From: Gammaproteobacteria bacterium
GTDB taxonomy: Bacteria; Pseudomonadota; Gammaproteobacteria; Methylococcales; UBA2780
Length of the DNA: 16,250 nucleotides
Reading direction: 5' to 3'
Assembly: GCA_003646305.1 (NCBI GenBank)
Contig: QNFJ01000022.1
Span: 1 to 16,250, forward strand
The notes beneath the pieces were generated by a model. It did no database searches. It saw only the letters and a list, made by a program, of their open reading frames with translations, and was not told the origin of the DNA. Shown here in pieces: positions 1 through 6,053 of this stretch. The position numbers and the translations under genes are program-made. How positions within the stretch are numbered: the first letter of the stretch is position 1; each line of letters starts with the position of its first letter.

Positions 1-434
1 GTCGCAACCCACAGTTGACCAATAATCTCTGCCACACTCAGGTTACGATTAAAACCCTGCTGAGCGGTTGAACAAAAAGAGCATTCCAGCGCACAACCAA
101 CCTGCGATGAAACACAGAGCGTCCCACGATTCTGTTCCGGTATAAAAACGGTTTCAACCCGATTATTACAGCCGAGCTGAAGAACCCACTTCCGCGTTCC
201 ATCCTTAGATTTTTGCTCAAAAACAACTTCTGGAACCAAAACCTCGCAGTGCTCTTTTAACCAGGCTCGTAGCGTTTTGCTCAAATTGGTCATCTCATCA
301 AAATCGATGACCCGTTGCTGATGAATCCACTTGAGAAGTTGTGTCGCACGAAAAGGTTTTTCGCCCATCTCGACAAAAAAGGCCTCCATGCCCTTTCTAT
401 CTAAGTCAAAAAGATTCTGCTTTTTCGTGCTCAT
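1..434 (-). CDS. rlmN: RlmN, dual-specificity 23S rRNA/tRNA adenine-C2 methyltransferase (partial)
   Basis: Radical-SAM enzyme that methylates C2 of A2503 in 23S rRNA and of A37 in some tRNAs. The start ATG is at 432-434 and the first 144 codons are present; the 3' part lies beyond the left edge. The radical-SAM CxxxCxxC motif is seen as C114, C118 and C121 in the stretch SQVGCALECSFCSTAQQG. The family glutamate (E94 in VETVFIPE) lies exactly 20 residues before the first cysteine, as in E. coli RlmN (E105/C125). The second catalytic cysteine near the C-terminus cannot be checked. The gene follows ndk by 22 bases on the same strand and is probably cotranscribed. Its ribosome binding site is weak. 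Identification is firm from motif and context (ndk-rlmN is a common gammaproteobacterial pair). Confidence 0.95.
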   Translation of the reverse strand, partial: MSTKKQNLFDLDRKGMEAFFVEMGEKPFRATQLLKWIHQQRVIDFDEMTNLSKTLRAWLKEHCEVLVPEVVFEQKSKDGTRKWVLQLGCNNRVETVFIPEQNRGTLCVSSQVGCALECSFCSTAQQGFNRNLSVAEIIGQLWVA

Positions 435-456
435 TTTTCAGTCAAACAGCCCGTTA

Positions 457-888
457 TTAACGAGTGCGCACGCAGACTTCTTCATCAGAAAAGAAGTAAG
501 CAATCTCTTCTTTTGCAGTTTCAGGAGCATCTGAACCATGGACCGCATTTTCATCAATGCTGCTGGCGAAATCAGCACGAATTGTTCCTGCATCGGCTTC
601 TGCTGGATTAGTCGCACCCATTAGCTCACGATTTTTAAGGATTGCATTTTCACCTTCAAGCGCCTGAACCATGACTGGGCCAGAGATCATGAATTCAACC
701 AGATCATTGAAAAAGGGGCGCTCTTTATGAACAGCATAAAAACCTTCAGCCTGCTCTCGTGTTAACTGAACCATTTTTGAGGCGATAATTGTGAGACCAC
801 CTTTTTCAAAGCGACTGTAAATTTCACCAATAACATTTTTAGCCACTGCATCAGGCTTAACAATAGAAAAAGTACGTTCAATCGCCAT
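457..888 (-). CDS. ndk: Nucleoside diphosphate kinase
   Basis: Cytoplasmic enzyme that transfers the gamma phosphate of ATP to other nucleoside diphosphates through a phosphohistidine. It is 143 residues, the usual family length. Visible signatures are the N-terminal ERTFSIVKPDA (K11), RxxMG near residues 88-91, and the active-site block NAVHGSDA with the phosphorylated histidine at H117. The ATG start has a good GGAG site six bases upstream. It lies downstream of iscA on the same strand but is separated from it by a hairpin terminator (914-939), so it probably has its own promoter; the loop of that hairpin contains a perfect TATAAT on the coding strand. rlmN follows 22 bases later. Confidence 0.98.
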   Translation of the reverse strand: MAIERTFSIVKPDAVAKNVIGEIYSRFEKGGLTIIASKMVQLTREQAEGFYAVHKERPFFNDLVEFMISGPVMVQALEGENAILKNRELMGATNPAEADAGTIRADFASSIDENAVHGSDAPETAKEEIAYFFSDEEVCVRTR

Positions 889-913
889 TTAAATCTCCAA
901 AATTTCAATAAAC

Positions 914-939
914 AAAACCCGTGATTATACACGGGTTTT
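914..939 (-). terminator. Hairpin terminator after iscA, with -10-like loop
   Basis: A perfect 10-bp stem (AAAACCCGTG / CACGGGTTTT) with a 6-base loop, followed on the minus strand by a T-rich stretch (TTTTGTTTATT). It is placed 27 bases after the iscA stop and should end the trmJ-cysE-iscRSA transcript. On the minus strand the loop reads TATAAT, a perfect sigma70 -10 hexamer oriented towards ndk, so the element may also carry the ndk start signal. No good -35 is visible at 16-18 bases. Confidence 0.75.
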
Positions 940-966
940 GGGGCACAACACCGAACTAATTAGACA

Positions 967-1290
967 CTATACTGAAAAGCTTTCTCCACAACCGCAACTA
1001 TCCTTAACATTCGGATTATTGAAGCGAAAAGCCTCATTAATCCCTTCACGGGTGTAGTCCAATTCCGTGCCGTCAAGAAAGCTCATGCTCTCATCTGAAA
1101 TAATCACTTTCACGCCATGGCTTTCGATCACCTGATCATCTGGCCCTGTTTCATCTGCATATTCGATAACATAAGCAAAACCGGTACAACCTGATTTTTT
1201 TACGCCGAGTCTTAACCCCAGGCCATGACCCCGCTTCTCAATCTGCTTCTGTATCTGCGTCGCCGCTCTCTCAGTCAGTATTATTGACAT
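967..1290 (-). CDS. iscA: IscA, A-type Fe-S cluster carrier
   Basis: A-type carrier that accepts and passes on Fe-S clusters or iron during cluster assembly. It is 107 residues, the length of E. coli IscA, with the three ligand cysteines at the same positions: C35 (KKSGCTGF), C99 and C101 (DSCGCGESF). The ATG start has an AGGGG site six bases upstream. It follows the cysteine desulfurase gene by 38 bases and ends the operon before a hairpin terminator. In the usual isc operon iscU lies between iscS and iscA; here it is missing. SufA or ErpA are close relatives, but the neighbourhood of iscR and a desulfurase favours IscA. Confidence 0.9.
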   Translation of the reverse strand: MSIILTERAATQIQKQIEKRGHGLGLRLGVKKSGCTGFAYVIEYADETGPDDQVIESHGVKVIISDESMSFLDGTELDYTREGINEAFRFNNPNVKDSCGCGESFSV

Positions 1291-1328
1291 ATTTAACCCC
1301 TAATTCTCTATTCAACAGCCAAATTTCA

Positions 1329-2450
1329 CTAAAGCCCGCTAATAATCTGTTTAAATTCTCGCAAAAAATGATCCATATCATCTTCACTATTATCCCAGCC
1401 AATGCTCACTCGTATCGCGCTACGGGCCAACTCACGCTCAACACCCATCGCCAATAAAACATGGCTAGGCTCTTTACCTTCACTCGAGCAGGCCGAACCA
1501 CTCGAGACTTCAATCCCCTTTCGGTCCAGCTGCATCAAGAGCATCTCGCCATCGAGCCCTTCCACACCAAGCTGAAGCGTATTGGGTAGCCGTTCAACTT
1601 TTTCGGCAAATATCCTTACAGTGGGCATCTCAGCAAGACCCCGCTCCAACCTGTCGCGCAAACAACGAAGCCTTCTCGACCTTTGACACTGCTCGCGCAA
1701 AGCAAGTTCAGCCGCTTTACCAAATCCAACGATTGCCGCGACATTTTCGGTTCCAGAGCGGTTACCTTTCTCCTGGCCACCCCCATGCAATAGGGGCTCC
1801 AGCTCAATCGAGCGATCATGCACAAGCGCACCAACGCCTTTTGGGCCGTGCATTTTGTGTGCTGATAACGACATCATTTGAACGCCACTTTGCCGAAAAC
1901 TGATGGGCAGTTTCCCTGCTACCTGAACAGCATCTGTGTGAAAAACTACACCATGGGAAGCCGCCCAGATCGCCAGCTCCCTAACATTCTGACAAACTCC
2001 TGTTTCATTGTTTGCCATCATCACCGACATTAGCCCTGTTTTATCACTTACAACCGCCGCTAAACCACTCACGCTAATTAGCCCATTCCTGTCAACAGGA
2101 ATTCTTTCTATTTCCCAGCCTAATTTTTCGAGCGGCACCACCGACCCCAGTACAGAATCATGCTCCGTTGCTCCTACAAAAAAAGTCGCACGGGACGATT
2201 TGTTCCAGCAAAACCCTTTTATTGCAAGATTATTTGCCTCGGTTCCACCGCTTGTAAAAATAACCTGAGCCGGTTGCGCATCCACTAAAGCAGCCACTTG
2301 AGCACGCGCGGTTTCAACTGCATCGCGCGCCAATCTCCCCGACCGGTATAAAGTTGATGGGTTACCAAAATGGCTAGCCAAATAAGGCATCATTGCCTCC
2401 AAAACTCGGCTATCTAGTGGTGTTGTTGCATTATGATCCAGGTAGATCAT
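1329..2450 (-). CDS. iscS: Cysteine desulfurase, class I (IscS/NifS family)
   Basis: PLP enzyme that removes sulfur from cysteine, leaving alanine and an enzyme persulfide for Fe-S assembly and tRNA thiolation. It is 373 residues, about 30 shorter than E. coli IscS, and the N-terminus MIYLDHNATTPLD resembles the NifS-like subgroup. Visible residues: H97 (TEHDS) stacking on PLP, N148 (ANNETG), D173 and Q176 (HTDAVQ), the Schiff-base lysine K199 (SAHKMHGPKG), and catalytic C321 in SSGSACSSEGKEPSHV on the flexible loop. It lies 84 bases after iscR and 38 before iscA. No convincing Shine-Dalgarno is seen next to the ATG. The symbol is given by context; whether it works as IscS or as a NifS-like enzyme cannot be settled here. 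Confidence 0.9.
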   Translation of the reverse strand: MIYLDHNATTPLDSRVLEAMMPYLASHFGNPSTLYRSGRLARDAVETARAQVAALVDAQPAQVIFTSGGTEANNLAIKGFCWNKSSRATFFVGATEHDSVLGSVVPLEKLGWEIERIPVDRNGLISVSGLAAVVSDKTGLMSVMMANNETGVCQNVRELAIWAASHGVVFHTDAVQVAGKLPISFRQSGVQMMSLSAHKMHGPKGVGALVHDRSIELEPLLHGGGQEKGNRSGTENVAAIVGFGKAAELALREQCQRSRRLRCLRDRLERGLAEMPTVRIFAEKVERLPNTLQLGVEGLDGEMLLMQLDRKGIEVSSGSACSSEGKEPSHVLLAMGVERELARSAIRVSIGWDNSEDDMDHFLREFKQIISGL

Positions 2451-2505
2451 TAGTTAGTGTATAGGCTAAACAGACACTCCGATTCAGGAGAGGGGAGGTT
2501 CTGCC

Positions 2506-2531
2506 GCACCTAAAGACTCCTTTAAGGGTGC
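2506..2531 (-). promoter_or_regulatory. Stable hairpin between iscR and the desulfurase gene
   Basis: On the minus strand GCACC(CT)TAAAG-GAGT-CTTTAGGTGC forms a 10-bp stem with a two-base bulge and a GAGT tetraloop, starting a few bases after the iscR stop. No T run follows, so it is not a standard terminator. By position it could protect the iscR 3' end or separate iscR from the downstream message, as a structured iscR-iscS spacer does in E. coli. That role is inference; the base pairing is directly visible. Confidence 0.5.
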
Positions 2532-2534
2532 TTG

Positions 2535-3011
2535 TTAAATTCTCATATAGAGGTCTAGCTTGATATCTTGCTCTGCTTTTTTGTCCTGCCGCCCTGCCAC
2601 TTCCTGAAACTCTTTTCTCAGCATAAGATCGCTCAAGCTAATTCCCTGTAGATAATCTTTTATATGCCTACTCAATCCAACCCATAAATGGTGCGTCAGA
2701 CAGGGTAAATCATCCTGACAATCCCCTTTACCCTCACAGTTTGTTGAATCAATCACCTCATCAACAGCGATAACAATATCGGCAATACTGATCGCTTCCA
2801 GCGTCTTTTTTAAACGATAACCACCACCCGGCCCACGAACACCAACAACCAGGCCTGCTTTGCGAAGGCGAGCAAACAGTTGCTCAAGGTATGAAAGAGA
2901 GATGCTTTGTCGACCCGATATTTCAGTCAAAGTAACCGGCCCTTTCTCGTAATGAAACGCCAGGTCCAACATTGCTGTGACGGCATAGCGCCCTTTCGTG
3001 GTTAACCGCAT
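2535..3011 (-). CDS. iscR: IscR, Fe-S responsive Rrf2-family regulator
   Basis: Dimeric winged-helix repressor/activator that senses Fe-S supply by binding a [2Fe-2S] cluster. The chosen ATG at 3009-3011 gives MRLTTKGRYAVTAMLDL, the conserved family start, with AAGGG eight bases upstream; a longer frame adds 13 unrelated residues and is not preferred. The product is 158 residues. The cluster ligands C92, C98, C104 and H107 fall at exactly the E. coli IscR positions. E43 in the recognition helix region (SYLEQLFARLRKAGL) and the wing VRGPGGGYRL are also present. It is the third gene of trmJ-cysE-iscR-iscS-iscA but has its own promoter overlapped by an IscR type 1 site, implying autorepression when cluster-loaded. 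Confidence 0.96.
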   Translation of the reverse strand: MRLTTKGRYAVTAMLDLAFHYEKGPVTLTEISGRQSISLSYLEQLFARLRKAGLVVGVRGPGGGYRLKKTLEAISIADIVIAVDEVIDSTNCEGKGDCQDDLPCLTHHLWVGLSRHIKDYLQGISLSDLMLRKEFQEVAGRQDKKAEQDIKLDLYMRI

Positions 3012-3041
3012 AGTAATTACCCTTATTAAGCTAAGGTGATC

Positions 3042-3069
3042 ACTATACATAACCTACTATTTTAGTCAA
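3042..3069 (-). promoter_or_regulatory. iscR sigma70-type promoter
   Basis: On the minus strand TTGACT (complement of 3064-3069) and TATAGT (complement of 3042-3047) are separated by 16 bases, each matching five of six consensus positions. The predicted start lies about 25 bases before the iscR ATG, leaving room for its AAGGG ribosome site. It sits in the 79-base gap between cysE and iscR, so iscRSA can be expressed independently of trmJ-cysE. Confidence 0.65.
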
Positions 3070-3073
3070 CAAA
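3049..3073 (-). promoter_or_regulatory. IscR type 1 binding site (autoregulatory operator)
   Basis: The 25-base minus-strand sequence matches the published type 1 consensus (ATASYYGACTRWWWYAGTCRRSTAT) at 21 of 25 positions, including the core GTTGACTAAAATAGT and the outer TAT. Mismatches are two bases of the first ATA, the C of AGTC and the following S. It covers the -35 element and most of the spacer of the iscR promoter, the expected position for repression by [2Fe-2S]-IscR. Confidence 0.75.
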
Positions 3074-3090
3074 TCACACTGAACTACTAT

Positions 3091-3891
3091 CTAGCCGTCT
3101 TTATCATCCTGGTGCTCAGAGACCGCCTCCTTTTCTTTTTCAACACCTAGATCAATTTCACAATCTTCGAGCTCTGATAATGGCTGTTCATTTACTTCAT
3201 AACCGGCATCGTGCAGCATCTTTTTCATCGATTCCATTTGATGATCCATACCGTGAATATGATCAAGCATCTTATTAATTGCATTGGCGACTGGATCAGG
3301 CATATCTCGTGTTGAGCCATAGGCATCAAAGCCCATTTTTGATGCAATGGCCTCTCTGTCCGAATTTTTTTCAGCTTTCTCGACCGCGACAATCCGACCA
3401 GGAATTCCGACCACTGTTGCACCTTCCGGAACAGGATTCACCACCACTGCATTCGAACCGATGCGCGCGTTGTCACCAATCATTATAGGACCAAGCACTT
3501 TTGCTCCTGCACCAACGACCACACCTTGACCCAAAGTCGGGTGCCTTTTACCTTTATCCCAGCTCGTTCCACCCAGTGTCACACCATGGTAAAGCGTACA
3601 CCCATTGCCAATTATTGCCGTTTCACCAATTACAACGCCCATTCCATGGTCGATGAAAAAACACCGGCCAATCTGTGCACCGGGGTGAATTTCGATACCC
3701 GTCACCCAGCGTCCTATATGTGAAAGCAATCTGGCAAGCAGCTTGAAACCGCTATTCCATATGCGGTGACTCATTCGATGCAGCATAATTGCATGAAACC
3801 CCGGGTAGGCGGTAACCACCTCCAGGGCAGATCGAGCCGCCGGGTCGCGCTCGAACACGCAATTGATCTCTTCTTTAATCCGCTCAAACAT
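3091..3891 (-). CDS. cysE: Serine O-acetyltransferase
   Basis: Catalyses L-serine + acetyl-CoA to O-acetylserine, the committed step of cysteine synthesis. The start chosen is ATG at 3889-3891 (MFERIKEEINCVFERDPAAR, the conserved beginning), four bases after the trmJ stop; a GTG at 3906 would overlap trmJ and has GGAG directly against it. This gives 266 residues. Domains: a short N-terminal helical part (about 1-60), then a left-handed beta helix of hexapeptide repeats (about 65-170) with D81/H82 (FIDHGMG) and H117 (KRHPTLG) as likely active-site residues, then a C-terminal extension rich in charged residues. Position beside iscR and a desulfurase suggests it supplies cysteine for Fe-S assembly. 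Confidence 0.94.
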   Translation of the reverse strand: MFERIKEEINCVFERDPAARSALEVVTAYPGFHAIMLHRMSHRIWNSGFKLLARLLSHIGRWVTGIEIHPGAQIGRCFFIDHGMGVVIGETAIIGNGCTLYHGVTLGGTSWDKGKRHPTLGQGVVVGAGAKVLGPIMIGDNARIGSNAVVVNPVPEGATVVGIPGRIVAVEKAEKNSDREAIASKMGFDAYGSTRDMPDPVANAINKMLDHIHGMDHQMESMKKMLHDAGYEVNEQPLSELEDCEIDLGVEKEKEAVSEHQDDKDG

Positions 3892-3895
3892 ATCT

Positions 3896-4639
3896 TTACC
3901 GATCACTCCGACTTATGTCTTTCTTCTCTTTCATCATACTAAATATACCTCTGAGGATGTCGACCTCCTTTTTTTCGAGCCGAACTCTGTTGTATAGCCT
4001 CTTCATTCGGCGCATTAAAGAGCGAGACCGCTCTGGCTGGGTAAAGCCGATATCATACAAAGTCTGCTCAAGATGGCCATAAAAAGCCTCAATCTCGTTA
4101 GCCGTTGACAGGCGATCTTCTGACCTTTTCGCTGTTTTAACCACTTCATCACTACCCATTACAGCCATTCTTAATTCATAGGCGATGACCTGAACCGCGG
4201 CGCCCAGGTTTAGGGAACTAAAGTCGGGGTTACACGGAATATGCAAAAGATAGTGACAGCGATCCAGCTCTTCATTAGTCAGCCCCGAGTTTTCTCTACC
4301 AAAAAGAATGGCAACTTTAGCTTCCTGAGACTCTTTCGCTGCTAATTTCGCTCCATCATGGCTCGATAGCTCTGGCCAACTAATTGTCCGCCTTCTAGCA
4401 CTGGCACCCATGACTAAATCACAATCAATCAGTGCTTCGTCCAGTGTGTCACAAACAACAGCATTACTCAGAATCCCATCCGCCCCAGATGCCCGAGAAG
4501 TCGCATCAGCCGAAGGGAAAATTTTTGGAGAAACGAGCCGCAAGTCATGCAACCCCATGTTCTTCATCGCTCTTGCCACTGCACCGATATTACCGGGGTG
4601 CGTTGTTTCAGCAAGAATAATTCGGATGTTTGAAAGCAA
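3896..4639 (-). CDS. trmJ: TrmJ, tRNA (cytidine/uridine-32-2'-O)-methyltransferase
   Basis: SPOUT-class enzyme that 2'-O-methylates position 32 of several tRNAs. It is 247 residues, the length of E. coli TrmJ (246). The N-terminus LSNIRIILAETTHPGNIGAV and the knotted SAM-binding motifs FGRENSGLTNEEL (113-125) and SSLNLGAAVQVIAYE (141-155) are visible. The start is TTG at 4637-4639, supported by an AAAGGAG ribosome site five bases upstream and by a stop codon six codons further up; no ATG lies between. It is the first gene of trmJ-cysE-iscRSA, the usual gammaproteobacterial order. suhB, which often lies divergently beside trmJ, is not here. Confidence 0.95.
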   Translation of the reverse strand: MLSNIRIILAETTHPGNIGAVARAMKNMGLHDLRLVSPKIFPSADATSRASGADGILSNAVVCDTLDEALIDCDLVMGASARRRTISWPELSSHDGAKLAAKESQEAKVAILFGRENSGLTNEELDRCHYLLHIPCNPDFSSLNLGAAVQVIAYELRMAVMGSDEVVKTAKRSEDRLSTANEIEAFYGHLEQTLYDIGFTQPERSRSLMRRMKRLYNRVRLEKKEVDILRGIFSMMKEKKDISRSDR

Positions 4640-4780
4640 AATAGCTCCTTTCTGCTAGAAATGACGAAATTCGCCAAGAGTAAAAGCGAGGTATTTTCCA
4701 CTCTTCTGAGATAGACGTCCAACACTCTTTAGTTACTCAAACCGGGAAAGTACTGGAAAATCCATGCAACAACATCCCTA

Positions 4781-4814
4781 GAAAAAAACAGGCGAACATC
4801 ACAGCGATGCCTGC
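4781..4814 (-). terminator. Possible minus-strand terminator or attenuator upstream of trmJ
   Basis: Minus strand: GCAGG-CATC-GCTGT-GATG, then a TTCG bulge, then CCTGT followed by a run of seven T. Stems of five (one G-T pair) and four base pairs are interrupted by the bulge. It lies about 140 bases before the trmJ TTG start, in the same direction, so it would end an unidentified upstream transcript or attenuate a long trmJ leader. Confidence 0.4.
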
Positions 4815-4963
4815 TCAATCTTTAGCACATCAAGGTCACCTGTGCAGTTGCGCACCAGAAGGCAATACAGCCCGCCTTCTCCCGCTCACATACAGCATGA
4901 AGAAGACCGATAACGACTGACTTTTTATCAAACTGTTCAGCCCAAATCCTCTTTGGTTTATTC

Positions 4964-4976
4964 GGATAAATTATCC
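4964..4976. promoter_or_regulatory. Palindrome GGATAA-A-TTATCC, possible operator
   Basis: A perfect 6-1-6 inverted repeat in the divergent intergenic region. On the minus strand it contains GATAAT, a five-of-six match to the -10 hexamer pointing towards trmJ, though no good -35 accompanies it. A dimeric regulator site is plausible; no regulator is assigned. Confidence 0.3.
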
Positions 4977-5073
4977 TCTAAAAATGGGTATGTTACGAAA
5001 CTCTAATTTATGGCAGACTACCCACTGATATTCAGCCATAAAATTACAATTCTATAATATTGAGGAGATTTTA

Positions 5074-5565
5074 ATGAACACTACCACTTATATGATTATG
5101 CTCGGTTTACCCCTCGGGCTGGCTTTCATGATCCTATACACAATCTACGGCAATAAAGGCGGTGGCGCTGTTCGGAAGTCGTTAACAGGTATTTTGCCAA
5201 TCTATGAACCTGATTTGGAAAGCGGCCATCACAAACGAGCGGTTCGGACGATTCTCAGCAATACTGACCACATTACAGATGACACGGAAAAAGCGATTTA
5301 CTATGTCCTTGCTGCTCGAGCATTGGTCGCAGCAAAAGATTTTCGTCAGGCCCTGTTTAGCGCTGAGATCGCAACAGCCAGCTTTCCAAAGCACTTTGAA
5401 GGTAGTTATAAAAAGTTTCAGAATTACAAAGATGAGTGCGCGACTCTGGGTGACCAATGCAGAGAAAAGCTCGATGCTGACATGATTAAAGAAGCCACCT
5501 CAGCCGCTGATGGCCTTAAAAATGGTACCGCAAAGGAAATTGCCGCATGGTTTGATGTCGCTTAA
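5074..5565 (+). CDS. Unrecognised membrane-anchored helical protein
   Basis: A 163-residue product that I do not recognise. The ATG is preceded by a strong TGAGGAG site five to six bases away. Residues about 6-24 (YMIMLGLPLGLAFMILYTI) form one hydrophobic transmembrane segment. It is followed by a glycine-rich, basic stretch (GNKGGGAVRKS), so the bulk probably faces the cytoplasm. Residues about 50-130 look all-helical with a TPR-like rhythm (KAIYYVLAARALVAAKDFRQAL, written here only as the start of the helical pair; no full repeat can be proven). It ends 32 bases before a hairpin terminator and appears to be a single-gene unit, divergent from trmJ. No enzyme motif is seen. Confidence 0.75.
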   Translation: MNTTTYMIMLGLPLGLAFMILYTIYGNKGGGAVRKSLTGILPIYEPDLESGHHKRAVRTILSNTDHITDDTEKAIYYVLAARALVAAKDFRQALFSAEIATASFPKHFEGSYKKFQNYKDECATLGDQCREKLDADMIKEATSAADGLKNGTAKEIAAWFDVA

Positions 5566-5597
5566 CAGACTAAATACCATCGATTCGTATTAAACAG

Positions 5598-5627
5598 ACG
5601 GGACTGACTTATTCAGTTCCGTTTTTT
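5598..5627 (+). terminator. Rho-independent terminator of the 5074-5565 gene
   Basis: Nine-bp stem ACGGGACTG / CAGTTCCGT (one G-T pair), seven-base loop ACTTATT, then a T run. It lies 32 bases after the stop codon and only 15 bases before the next start codon. Confidence 0.8.
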
Positions 5628-5642
5628 ATTGCGTATAAGCTA

Positions 5643-5852
5643 GTGACTATCGTTTACAGCGCCCAGGACAACATTGAGGCGAGTATTGTAAAAGGGCTCT
5701 TAGAAGCCAATGGAATAGCTGCCTCTATAAATGGCCACTATTTAGCGGGTGCGATAGGCGAGCTACCAACAGCGGGGCTCATCTCGATAAGCGTTGAAGA
5801 ACGACAGGTAGACAACGCCAGGACAATTATTTCTGAGTACGAACAGGCTTAG
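5643..5852 (+). CDS. DUF2007 family small protein (putative signal-transducing)
   Basis: A 69-residue protein matching the DUF2007 pattern: an N-terminal strand with VYSAQDNIEASIVKGLLEAN, then GIAASINGHYLAGAIGELP, and a C-terminal strand-helix (ISISVEERQVDNARTII), a compact ferredoxin-like fold. Function is not known for the family; a signalling role is only suggested by domain fusions elsewhere. The start is GTG at 5643 because homologues begin just before VYSA; there is no clear Shine-Dalgarno. A TATAAG at 5634-5639 lies so close that it could only produce a leaderless message, so low-level read-through from the upstream terminator is also possible. Confidence 0.8.
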   Translation: MTIVYSAQDNIEASIVKGLLEANGIAASINGHYLAGAIGELPTAGLISISVEERQVDNARTIISEYEQA

Positions 5853-5901
5853 GGTCTATTACCTGCAATAATAACCAGCACCTGCATCCGTATCGTCTGG
5901 A

Positions 5902-5945
5902 AAAACAAAAGGGTTACAGACTTTAGTCTGTAACCCTTTTGTTTT
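5902..5945. terminator. Long bidirectional hairpin terminator
   Basis: A perfect 21-base inverted repeat (arms 5902-5922 and 5925-5945) with GGGTTACAGACT as the GC-richer core and A4CA4 / T4GT4 tails on either side. Both strands therefore end in T-rich tracts. It serves the DUF2007 gene on the plus strand and the tRNA-Gln (and probably rplM-rpsI) on the minus strand, whose CCA end is only two bases away. Confidence 0.88.
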
Positions 5946-5947
5946 AT

Positions 5948-6021
5948 TGGCTGGGGAACAAGGATTTGAACCTTGGTTGGCGGAGTCAGAGTCCGCAGTC
6001 CTGCCGCTAGACGATTCCCCA
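5948..6021 (-). tRNA. tRNA-Gln (anticodon CUG)
   Basis: A 74-nt tRNA with encoded CCA. The seven-bp acceptor stem TGGGGAA/TTCCCCA starts with the U1-A72 pair typical of tRNA-Gln, and the discriminator is G73. The anticodon stem GCGGA/TCCGC encloses loop CTCTGAC with anticodon CTG, which reads CAG. The T arm is CAAGG-TTCAAAT-CCTTG. It lies 32 bases after the rpsI stop on the same strand with no terminator or clear promoter between. Confidence 0.97.
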
Positions 6022-6053
6022 AATCCCGTGTGTGGTCCTTACCCCAAAAAGAA

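Larger units (their letters stand above)
4640..5073. other. 434-base intergenic region between divergent genes
   Basis: No protein gene longer than about 20 codons with a ribosome site is seen on either strand. The region must hold the promoters for trmJ (minus) and the plus-strand gene at 5074, but neither is clear. It contains a palindrome (4964-4976), a small hairpin (7-bp stem AGAAGGC/GCCTTCT, 4857-4880) and a terminator-like hairpin on the minus strand (4781-4814). A TATAAT at 5053-5058 lies too close to the ribosome site of the 5074 gene to be its -10. Confidence 0.5.

Noticed and set aside
3012..3050. Longer N-terminus for IscR (13 extra residues)
   Set aside because: The extension lies in the promoter/operator region; MRLTTKGRYAV is the conserved start with a good ribosome site.
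5053..5058. TATAAT as the -10 of the 5074 gene
   Set aside because: The transcript would begin inside its own ribosome binding site, and the -35 region is poor.
4640..5073. 6S RNA, 4.5S RNA or a decayed protein gene in this spacer
   Set aside because: None of the conserved sequence blocks of these RNAs is recognisable, and translations in all frames are broken without family motifs.
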